A stretch of 64,000 nt of DNA from Dyadobacter chenwenxiniae (lineage in GTDB: Bacteria; Bacteroidota; Bacteroidia; Cytophagales; Spirosomataceae), in NCBI RefSeq assembly GCF_022869785.1, contig NZ_CP094997.1, forward strand, positions 124,001 to 188,000, written 5' to 3'. The notes under the pieces are model-generated. The model made no database searches. It was not told the origin of the DNA and worked only from the letters and a program-made list of their open reading frames with translations. This document shows, piece after piece, positions 36,004-42,967 of this stretch (positions within the stretch are counted from its first letter, which is position 1; each line of letters begins with the position of its first letter). The translations under genes and the position numbers were made by a program.

Positions 36004-36131
36004 AGCAGCGGCCAGCGTTGGCTTAAAATGTTGTTTGTCAAAGTAATGTAAAGGTAGGAATCAGCTAATACCATCAAATTCACCCAGCCCGATTTTTATA
36101 TTTTTTTATACTTTTTAAGGACTTCTTTCGA

Positions 36132-36160
36132 TTTGATCAGGCAGCACCGTATTACCTTTG
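36132..36160 (+). promoter_or_regulatory. Bacteroidota-type promoter for the monooxygenase gene
   Basis: TTTG at 36132-36135, a 17-bp spacer, and TACCTTTG at 36153-36160 (exact TAnnTTTG). It rules against translation starting at 36133 and supports the ATG at 36193. On the opposite strand a weaker element (TTG, 18 bp, TACCTTTA) may serve the kinase gene. Confidence 0.65.
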
Positions 36161-36192
36161 CCACTGTCAAAACGAACATAAAATACGGATCA

Positions 36193-37443
36193 ATGAGAAA
36201 GATAGCAATCATGGGAGCAGGGCAGTCGGGGTTGCACCTGGCGATTAGACTTGTAAAAAGCGGATACGATGTCACGATTATATCAGAGCGTTCTGCTGAG
36301 GAAATTTTCAACGGCCCGCCGACAGGTGCTACTTATCTTTTCCATGATTCACTGCAACTCGAGCGCGAGCTGGGGCTGGATTTTTGGAGCGATACTGCCT
36401 ATCATTCCACAGGCTTTAATATCAATTTTGGCAAACCCGACGGTAACTTCGCTTTCGGCATTAAATCCCGCACCAGTAAGCCTGGCGCATCCATCGACCA
36501 GCGCCTGAAATTTTACCAATGGATCAAACTTTTTGAGAAGTTGGGCGGCAAATTTGTGGTCAGCGACACCACACCATCGGATCTGCTTGCCTGTGCGTCC
36601 CAGTTTGATCTTGTGATCGTATCGTCGGGCAAAGGCCCGCTAGCAAGGCTGTTCACCAAAGATGAGCAGCGCTCCACGCATGAAAAGCCCGCCCGTAAGC
36701 TGGTACAGCTGCATATCAATGATTTTGAGCACAGCGATAAAACCAAATTTACTTCCATAACCCTGGACGCACTGATGGGGGGCGGGGAGATCATTACAGC
36801 TCCGTTTTATCAAAAAGATGACATTCAATGCTCTTTTGTACTTTTTGAATGCATTCCTGGCGGGCCGATGGATGTTTTTGATGAGGCAACAACGGCGTCC
36901 GAACTGCTGGTAAAAGCAAAAGAAATGATCCGGACCTACTTGCCCTGGCGCTACCCGGCTTTTGCCAATGCGGAGGTGATTGCAGACAATGCGTTTTTAA
37001 AGGGAGCATTCACTCCGGTTGTGCGCAAACCCGTTGTTGAGCTCAACTCGACTGCGGCGGTGCTTGGGGTAGGAGACACGGTCATTTTAAATGATCCCAT
37101 CGTGGGCCAGGGGGGCAATAATGCATCTAAAATGGCCAATGTATATGCCAAAGCGATCATTGCAAGAGGTAAAGAGCCTTTCGACGTAGCGTGGATGAAT
37201 GAGACCTTTGAAGAATTTTGGGATTATTCCAAATATGTAAACCGGTTCTCAGACATATTCCTGGCACCTGCGCAGCCGCACGTGGTTGAAGTGCTGGGCG
37301 CTGCTACTCAAAACCCTGAAATTGCATCTGACTTTGTGAACGGCTTCAACCATCCACCCTCCATTTTCCCCTGGCTTGATGATGCAGAGGAGGCTAGAAA
37401 ATACCTGGCTAGTAAAACCAGAGCTGCCGAATCTGTTATGTAA
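36193..37443 (+). CDS. StyA-like FAD-dependent monooxygenase (styrene/indole monooxygenase family)
   Basis: 416 residues from the ATG at 36193. The dinucleotide-binding motif is at the N-terminus (KIAIMGAGQSGLHLAIRLVK). Further family features are FNGPPTGATYLFHDSLQLER, DLVIVSSGKGPLARLF and a second FAD-contact region, GVGDTVILNDPIVGQGGNNA. This is the pattern of StyA-type two-component monooxygenases, which epoxidise styrene or hydroxylate indole using FADH2 from a separate reductase. No StyB-like reductase gene is adjacent, so reduced flavin must come from elsewhere. It is followed 48 bp later by a methyltransferase in the same direction, and is divergent from the hybrid kinase. Confidence 0.85.
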   Translation: MRKIAIMGAGQSGLHLAIRLVKSGYDVTIISERSAEEIFNGPPTGATYLFHDSLQLERELGLDFWSDTAYHSTGFNINFGKPDGNFAFGIKSRTSKPGASIDQRLKFYQWIKLFEKLGGKFVVSDTTPSDLLACASQFDLVIVSSGKGPLARLFTKDEQRSTHEKPARKLVQLHINDFEHSDKTKFTSITLDALMGGGEIITAPFYQKDDIQCSFVLFECIPGGPMDVFDEATTASELLVKAKEMIRTYLPWRYPAFANAEVIADNAFLKGAFTPVVRKPVVELNSTAAVLGVGDTVILNDPIVGQGGNNASKMANVYAKAIIARGKEPFDVAWMNETFEEFWDYSKYVNRFSDIFLAPAQPHVVEVLGAATQNPEIASDFVNGFNHPPSIFPWLDDAEEARKYLASKTRAAESVM

Positions 37444-37491
37444 ACCGGCCACAGGTAAGTAAGGCATTATTTACTCAACTGAAAACTTTTA

Positions 37492-38502
37492 ATGATGAAC
37501 AAGCTCAGCCTTGCATTCCCTGCGGATGCACAACAGAACACTTATGTCTCTGTTCAGACAGAAAATGACTTTGAATTCCAGTCTGTTGCCATTTCGATGC
37601 TGCGTGAAATGGTTGCCAATGGAGGTCCCGGTGAGCACGACTATCCGGCTATCGATGAAATGATGCAGCATTTATATCGCCTCAGGCAGAATGGCCAGAT
37701 CAGTCAAGAAGACATAGCATTGCTTCAAGGCATCTTTAACGATGAATTTTTAAGAAACACGATTCATGGTTACGTTTACCGGAAGCCGTTAGGATATGCC
37801 GGCGACTACGCACTCATAGACATGATTTATACTTATGATAGCTTTGAGCATCCGGCTTACAAAAACTGGGACCGCTATTTTCACTATCATGCAGCCACGC
37901 AGGCAGTACGCAACCGGAAAGCATTCTTTAAAAGCAAATTGCTTGAAAAGTTAAAGGGCCGCAATTCTCCCCTGAATTTGTTAAACGTTGCCAGCGGCCC
38001 TGCCAGGGATTTGTTTGAGCTGTATCAGATCATCGATCCGGTTATGCTCACCTCAACCTGCGTGGATATCGATTCCAATGCGGTGGCGTTTGCCAGTGAA
38101 CTTTGCCGGCCGTTTGCAAATCAGATACATTTTCATCGGCAAAATGTGCTGCGTTTTTCGGGTGCTGAAAAATATGATGTGATCTGGTCAGCAGGGCTTT
38201 TTGATTATTTTGAAGACAGGATTTTTATCCTGGCGCTCAAAAGGTTACTGACTTTTCTCAAACCTGGCGGTGAGATTTTGATCGGCAATTTTTCTGAAAA
38301 CAACCCGACCAGAGGATACATGGAGATTTTCGGTGAATGGGTGCTGATTCACAGAAGCGCAGGGGAGCTCACACGCCTTTCAATAGCAGCTGGCGTGCGC
38401 CCTGAAAATATCCTGGTCGAACAGGAGCCGTTGGGCATCAATTTATTCCTCAGAATCCGCAGTGCCATACCCGCCCAGCAGTCAACACTTTGCATGAACT
38501 AG
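37492..38502 (+). CDS. Class I SAM-dependent methyltransferase (PhcB-like candidate)
   Basis: 336 residues. An N-terminal helical region of about 150 residues contains VYRKPLGYAGDYALIDMIY, then a Rossmann methyltransferase domain with motif I LLNVASGPARDLFELY, an acidic residue at the end of strand 2 (TCVDIDSNAV), and motifs YDVIWSAGLFDYF and LLTFLKPGGEILIGNF. The RKPxGYAGD segment before an xxASGPxRDL motif I occurs, as far as I recall, in proteins annotated as 3-hydroxypalmitic acid methyl ester (extracellular factor) synthases, the PhcB family. That link is from memory. It lies 48 bp after the monooxygenase, suggesting one operon producing a small methylated molecule. Confidence 0.82.
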   Translation: MMNKLSLAFPADAQQNTYVSVQTENDFEFQSVAISMLREMVANGGPGEHDYPAIDEMMQHLYRLRQNGQISQEDIALLQGIFNDEFLRNTIHGYVYRKPLGYAGDYALIDMIYTYDSFEHPAYKNWDRYFHYHAATQAVRNRKAFFKSKLLEKLKGRNSPLNLLNVASGPARDLFELYQIIDPVMLTSTCVDIDSNAVAFASELCRPFANQIHFHRQNVLRFSGAEKYDVIWSAGLFDYFEDRIFILALKRLLTFLKPGGEILIGNFSENNPTRGYMEIFGEWVLIHRSAGELTRLSIAAGVRPENILVEQEPLGINLFLRIRSAIPAQQSTLCMN

Positions 38503-38530
38503 CCTTCTGCTTTTGAGGCTTTAACTTAAT

Positions 38531-38600
38531 TTTTCCACACCATTATCTACTCAAAATGAAAAACGCAATGCGCGTGTCCTCTGCGGACGCGCAACCCAGG
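38531..38600 (+). repeat. Degenerate second copy of the methyltransferase 5' region
   Basis: The stretch before the lipoprotein gene resembles 37469-37540 around the methyltransferase start: CATTATyTACTCAA is shared at 13 of 14 positions, and CTGCGGAyGCrCAAC is shared further on. It encodes SADAQPRTHA where the methyltransferase has PADAQQNTYV. It may be the remnant of a duplicated gene start. By-eye alignment only. Confidence 0.4.
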
Positions 38601-38648
38601 ACGCATGCCCATTTACAATCCTTTTACTCAACTATTTATCCAAAAAAA

Positions 38649-39866
38649 ATGAAAAATCAATTCTCGAAATTAGTCACATTCTGCTTTGTTTTATTGTCAT
38701 CCATGCTAGCCAGCAGCTGCCGGGAAGACCAGCTGTTGTCCGAGGAGCTTACAACTGAAAAAAGCCTGGATTCAACACGTTCGGCCAAATTTGGTGTCCC
38801 TACCAAGTTTGATCAACATGAGTTCGCCCTCAAAATCGAAACATACATGGAGCCGCTCGTAGCGGGTTTTGGCTACACAATTTATAATGACGGTGTGCCT
38901 TACTATGCAACAAACGGAGGCGACGGCTTTGCCCGCAAACACGTCGATTCGCCTATAATGCTGCATAGCGCAATTGCAAAACAGGAGATTTCCACTGTTA
39001 CGCAGTATGTAACAGCAGTAGCGATGATCCATGCACTTCAAAAGTACAATGTGCCACTTGGATCAGCAGTTTGGCCTTACCTGCCTAAATACTGGACGCC
39101 AAGCAAAGAGTTTAAAACCCTTACTTTTGAAAGGCTTCTTGCTCACCGGACAGGCTTAATCAATTATCATGATCATCATAAACTTTCCTCGACGGTAAGC
39201 GGGGGAGTCAATAAAAAGGTGTTTGATGAAAAAAGTCTTGAAAACAACGATGTCAACTACCTGCTTTTGGGAGTTATCCTGCCTTATCTCGAGGCTAAGA
39301 AACTCGCTGCCCAGGGAAATAGCAGCAAACTAAATAAGCTGGAATCCTCCAATAATAACTTCATTGAATATGGCGAGCAGTATCGTGCTTATGTGAGAAA
39401 CAACGTATTCAAAGCAGCGGGGCTCTCCAACTCAACAGTGATCGACTGGCGTGGATGGGATGAAAATGGTACGATCCTTTCTTCGGCTGCAAACATGGGA
39501 TACCCAACCAAGAATGGCAGCGAGCCGGGTACTAGAAAAGAAACGAAGCTTGTAAATTGTGGCGTTACGGGCTTGTATATGAACGCAGAGCAGTTTGCCA
39601 AATTACAGTCGGCGGTGGCGCAGTTCAGGGTGATAAGCTTTGATAACCTTAATCAAATGAAGGCAAAGCTGCTTGGTTTCGATGGCAGTATCGCGGGCAA
39701 AAAAAGCATTTATTACTGGAAGAAAGGAGCAGAGGATAATTGTGAAGCGATGATTGTCGATTTTGGCAAAGTGCAGGTTGCAGTTTTTGCCACCTCAACA
39801 CACAGCCAGATTACAGATCCTAAAGTCTTGGCGCAGTTTTACGAGGCATCCTTTAAAAATCTTTAA
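38649..39866 (+). CDS. Lipoprotein with beta-lactamase fold lacking catalytic residues
   Basis: 405 residues from the ATG at 38649. A lipoprotein signal ends at Cys24 (SSMLASSCREDQLL). The fold of class C beta-lactamase/PBP-like serine hydrolases is recognisable from RLLAHRTGLINYHDH and NYLLLGVILPYLEAKK. However, the segment aligned to the nucleophile motif (SVSKTFTAVAI in active members) reads TVTQYVTAVAM (residues 116-126), so Ser becomes Thr and Lys becomes Gln. The YxN position reads NND before VNYLLLG. The protein is probably a non-catalytic binding protein. It is third after the monooxygenase and methyltransferase, 146 bp downstream, and may belong with them. Confidence 0.8.
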   Translation: MKNQFSKLVTFCFVLLSSMLASSCREDQLLSEELTTEKSLDSTRSAKFGVPTKFDQHEFALKIETYMEPLVAGFGYTIYNDGVPYYATNGGDGFARKHVDSPIMLHSAIAKQEISTVTQYVTAVAMIHALQKYNVPLGSAVWPYLPKYWTPSKEFKTLTFERLLAHRTGLINYHDHHKLSSTVSGGVNKKVFDEKSLENNDVNYLLLGVILPYLEAKKLAAQGNSSKLNKLESSNNNFIEYGEQYRAYVRNNVFKAAGLSNSTVIDWRGWDENGTILSSAANMGYPTKNGSEPGTRKETKLVNCGVTGLYMNAEQFAKLQSAVAQFRVISFDNLNQMKAKLLGFDGSIAGKKSIYYWKKGAEDNCEAMIVDFGKVQVAVFATSTHSQITDPKVLAQFYEASFKNL

Positions 39867-39930
39867 TTAAATCATCAGGATAATGCCAGCAGGCGCCAAC
39901 GCATTCAGCTTGGCGCTTCATTGGAACTCT

Positions 39931-39972
39931 ACCCTAAAAAGCCAGTGTCAATGGATACTGGCTTTTTAGGGT
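39931..39972. terminator. Strong bidirectional terminator
   Basis: A 16-bp perfect stem (39931-39946 with 39957-39972) and 10-nt loop, with AAAAA/TTTTT inside the stem arms. It lies between the convergent lipoprotein and TIGR03643 genes. A second smaller hairpin (GCGCCAA/TTGGCGC, 39893-39916) precedes it. Confidence 0.75.
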
Positions 39973-40049
39973 TATTGGCATGTAAGGCAGTCAGTCTTCA
40001 ACACCTCACGGTATTAATGCTGGCTTTCGATTTTTTGGGTTTGAATCCT

Positions 40050-40340
40050 TTAAATGCGCTTGCTGATCTTATTGTTGCTGGTTTGTCTTTGCATACTGGA
40101 TTTGAATCTGTGGTCTGTATTGGCCGGCAACTGTTGGTGTTTTGTGGCCCGGCCCTGCACGCGCTTTCGCCACATCTTAAAGCTACTGGGCTTCATACCT
40201 TTACGCATCAAAGCAATCACTTCTTGCTCACGTAATCCAAACTGCGCCAGGATGGCCTCAAATGGTGTTCTGTCCTCCCAGGCCATTTCAATGATCCGGT
40301 CAATATCTTGCGGGGTCAAACCCGGATTATGTTCAGGCAT
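40050..40340 (-). CDS. TIGR03643-family protein of unknown function (DUF2805-like)
   Basis: 96 residues. The family core is plain: LTPQDIDRIIEMAWEDRTPF, AILAQFGLREQEVIALMRKG and KPSSFKMWRKRVQGRATKHQ. The EAILAQFGLREQEVIALMR part reads like a helix-turn-helix and the tail is strongly basic, so nucleic-acid binding is possible, but the family has no assigned role. It starts 3 bp after the Nudix regulator gene in the same direction, so the two are co-transcribed. Confidence 0.85.
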   Translation of the reverse strand: MPEHNPGLTPQDIDRIIEMAWEDRTPFEAILAQFGLREQEVIALMRKGMKPSSFKMWRKRVQGRATKHQQLPANTDHRFKSSMQRQTSNNKISKRI

Positions 40341-40343
40341 TTT

Positions 40344-41084
40344 CTAAAATGAAGTGTTTTGAGAAATAAATTTATAAAGGTACGGGGCTTTATGTGCGCC
40401 TCCGGTCCATTTCTTAGCTATTCTTTCCAGCACGCCTAAGCCCAGCATTTTGCGCTGAAAGGCCGCCCGGAGTAATTTTTTGTTTAAAATTGTCTCATAG
40501 AGTCTTTGCAGCTCGCTCATAGTAAAATGTTCGGGCAGCAGCTTAAAGCCGATCAGTTTGTGGTCTAAATCCTGCCGGATTGTTTGAAGGGCCCTGGCAA
40601 TAATGTGCTCGTGATCCTGCATTAGCCCAGGAAGGTCAGATAAATTAAACCAGTCGCAACTATCGGAGATGCTGTCAGGCGAAGGAATCGCTTTTGTGAA
40701 ATCCACCAGGGCGTAGTATCCGACGGAAACGAAACGGCGCAAAAGCCAATGGCTGTCTTCGGGAAAAAAACCGCGGGCGGCCATTATTTTTTTCAGGGGC
40801 TCGGTATCATGCCGGCTTTTGTCGCCAAATGTGTAAAACTGTTCCAGGTAAATGTCTTTCAGTCCGGTCCTATGAAAAAGAATGCGCCGGGCGGCCTGGT
40901 TGATATCTTCGTCTTTATAAATGAAGCCGCCTGGTAATGCAAAAAAGCCTGTATTCATGTAGGTAAGCAAAAGTACTTTTAACTCATTTTCGTGGAATCC
41001 GAAAATCACGGTGTCTATGGCCAGTCCGGGCAAGTATCCTTCTCCTGTCGAATTGGTTTCCTGTTTTCTGAATTCTTGGTCCAT
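40344..41084 (-). CDS. NrtR-like transcriptional regulator: degenerate Nudix domain plus winged helix
   Basis: 246 residues. The N-terminal 150 residues are a Nudix fold (AIDTVIFGFHENELKVLLLT, FFALPGGFIYKDEDINQAAR). The Nudix box should read GX5EX7REUXEEXGU; here the REUXEE part is RILFHR, so the metal-binding glutamates are lost and the domain can bind but not hydrolyse a ligand. The C-terminal 80 residues are a winged helix (FTMSELQRLYETILNKKLLR, FQRKMLGLGVLERI), as in the NrtR/AraR-type regulators of Bacteroidota. It is divergent from a carboxylesterase gene, with a long inverted repeat between them as the likely operator. Confidence 0.9.
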   Translation of the reverse strand: MDQEFRKQETNSTGEGYLPGLAIDTVIFGFHENELKVLLLTYMNTGFFALPGGFIYKDEDINQAARRILFHRTGLKDIYLEQFYTFGDKSRHDTEPLKKIMAARGFFPEDSHWLLRRFVSVGYYALVDFTKAIPSPDSISDSCDWFNLSDLPGLMQDHEHIIARALQTIRQDLDHKLIGFKLLPEHFTMSELQRLYETILNKKLLRAAFQRKMLGLGVLERIAKKWTGGAHKAPYLYKFISQNTSF

Positions 41085-41145
41085 TGTTCTCTCTACTGTA
41101 CGCAGGCAAGTAACAAAAAGATTTGCTAACAGAGAGAATTTAAAT

Positions 41146-41174
41146 TATTATTGTAACATATTGGTACAATAATA
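41146..41174. promoter_or_regulatory. Candidate operator: 10-9-10 inverted repeat TATTATTGTA/TACAATAATA
   Basis: Perfect 10-bp arms separated by 9 nt, lying between the divergent Nudix regulator and carboxylesterase starts, 38 bp before the esterase GTG. Size and position fit a dimeric winged-helix repressor. Binding by the neighbouring regulator is inference. Confidence 0.6.
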
Positions 41175-41211
41175 GAATTGTGCCTTGTTATTTCTCTAAA
41201 TATTACAAACT

Positions 41212-42864
41212 GTGAATCTTATTACAATTCGAAAACCATTATTAGCAGCGGTTTTTTGCTGCATGAGCGCAACGATCACGATTTTTGCGCAGACCACAAG
41301 CAACCAGGTAACTGTGGAAAACGGGATACTGGAAGGAATCAGAGAGTCTGAGCTGCTTATTTTCAGAGGGGTGCCTTTCGCTGCGCCGCCCGTTGGCGAG
41401 CTTCGCTGGAAAGAGCCGCAACCCGCCAGGAATTGGAGCGGGGTTCGCAAAGCAGATCAATTCGGCAACAAACCTATGCAGAAACCAATTTTTGGCGACA
41501 TGGGATTCCGATCCAAGGATATGAGCGAAGATTGCCTTTACCTCAATGTCTGGACGCCGGCAAAGACAATGACGGAGAAACTGCCCGTCCTGGTGTATTT
41601 TTATGGAGGGGGACTTGCCGCCGGTGATGGATCAGAACCAAGGTATGACGGGGAGGCATTGGCAAAAAAAGGAATTGTTGTCGTTACATTAAACTACCGG
41701 CTGGGCATTTTCGGTTTTTTCTCACATCCTGATTTGACGAATGAATCACCCAATAAATCATCTGGTAATTACGGTTACCTGGATCAGCACGCAGCACTTG
41801 TTTGGGTGCAAAAGAACATTGACAAGTTTGGCGGAGATCCCAAACACATAACCATTGCAGGTGAGTCTGCGGGCTCAATTTCGGTTTCTGTGCAAATGGC
41901 TTCACCTTTATCCAAGGACTTGATTGTGGGCGCTATAGGTGAAAGCGGTGCAGCCATTAATCCTACGCTGGCCTCCATTCCACTTCAAGAAGCCGAAAAA
42001 ATAGGGGCAGCCTTTGCTTCAGGCGTAAAAACGGGCGGATCGCTTGCGCAGCTGCGGGCCTTGTCAGCAAATGATCTTCTGGACGCAGCCTACACACCTG
42101 GACAAACGCGCACAGCTACTACGCCGACCATTGATGGATATTTCTTGCCAAAAACACTGCCTGAAATATTTGAAGCCGGGCAACAAGCACACATTCCTAT
42201 TTTAGTAGGTTGGAATTCTGCGGAAGTCCCTTATCAAGTCGTTTTGAAGGCAGATGCGCCAACATTGGAAAATTATAAAAAGGCAGTTGGCAGCTTGTAC
42301 AATGACAAAGCTGAGCAGGTTCTTAAATTATACCCCGCTGCCTCAGATAATGATGTTGTGAAGGCCGCCACAGCACTTTCAAGTGATCGCTTTATTGTGT
42401 ATAGCACCTGGAAATGGGCTGAGCTGCAAGCGAAAACAGGTGGACGACCGGTGTACCGTTATGTGTTCTCGCGAATCCGCCCGGCCATGACGGCTGCAAT
42501 GGGCAACGCCAAGCCAGGCCTTGCGGGCGGCGTAATCAAGGACGACGCTACCAAAAAAGCACCTGTGCAACCGGCGGCAGTAGGAGCTTCCCATGCTTCG
42601 GAAATCGAGTATGCCTTGGGAAATCTTTCCAGCAATAAGGTTTATGACTGGACCCCCGATGATCATAAAGTCTCTGCTACTATGGTGGATTATTTCGCAA
42701 ATTTTATCAAGACTGGTAATCCAAATGGAAAGGATTTGCCTCAGTGGGATGCTAACACGGGTAAAGGGCCTGTGAAATACATGGACATTGATGTAACCAG
42801 TCAGCAAAAGACCGAGCGCGACCGGGAGCGATATTTGTTCCTGGATAAGGAATATATGAAGTAG
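41212..42864 (+). CDS. Secreted type B carboxylesterase
   Basis: 550 residues starting at GTG (41212), which is needed for a complete signal peptide (LLAAVFCCMSATITIFAQ). It belongs to the cholinesterase-like type B family: FRGVPFAAPPVGELRW, SEDCLYLNVWTP, the oxyanion-hole YFYGGGLAAGDG, and the nucleophile Ser219 in IAGESAGSIS. The other triad residues are probably Glu338 (GWNSAEVPY) and His461 (GASHASEIEY). It hydrolyses ester bonds outside the cytoplasm; the substrate is unknown. The gene is divergent from a Nudix-type regulator and closed by a strong terminator, so it is probably a single-gene target of that regulator. Confidence 0.92.
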   Translation: MNLITIRKPLLAAVFCCMSATITIFAQTTSNQVTVENGILEGIRESELLIFRGVPFAAPPVGELRWKEPQPARNWSGVRKADQFGNKPMQKPIFGDMGFRSKDMSEDCLYLNVWTPAKTMTEKLPVLVYFYGGGLAAGDGSEPRYDGEALAKKGIVVVTLNYRLGIFGFFSHPDLTNESPNKSSGNYGYLDQHAALVWVQKNIDKFGGDPKHITIAGESAGSISVSVQMASPLSKDLIVGAIGESGAAINPTLASIPLQEAEKIGAAFASGVKTGGSLAQLRALSANDLLDAAYTPGQTRTATTPTIDGYFLPKTLPEIFEAGQQAHIPILVGWNSAEVPYQVVLKADAPTLENYKKAVGSLYNDKAEQVLKLYPAASDNDVVKAATALSSDRFIVYSTWKWAELQAKTGGRPVYRYVFSRIRPAMTAAMGNAKPGLAGGVIKDDATKKAPVQPAAVGASHASEIEYALGNLSSNKVYDWTPDDHKVSATMVDYFANFIKTGNPNGKDLPQWDANTGKGPVKYMDIDVTSQQKTERDRERYLFLDKEYMK

Positions 42865-42917
42865 CAACGCCTTGAATCAGACATTAGAAAGTCTTGAATC
42901 TGATTAGTCATACAAAC

Positions 42918-42952
42918 AAAAGCCCTGCATCGAAGTTCGATGCAGGGCTTTT
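42918..42952. terminator. Bidirectional terminator between carboxylesterase and infB
   Basis: A 16-bp stem (AAAAGCCCTGCATCGA with its complement) around a 3-nt loop, flanked by A and T runs on both sides. It should end both the esterase transcript and the rimP-nusA-infB transcript. Confidence 0.85.
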
Positions 42953-42967
42953 TGATAAACATGATTA

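Noticed and set aside
36133..36192. Longer start of the StyA-like monooxygenase at 36133
   Set aside because: It overlaps an exact promoter match (36132-36160), and the extra residues precede the conserved FAD-binding N-terminus.
39921..40235. Plus-strand frame over the terminator and the TIGR03643 gene
   Set aside because: It begins in the terminator hairpin and is antisense to the conserved TIGR03643 protein.
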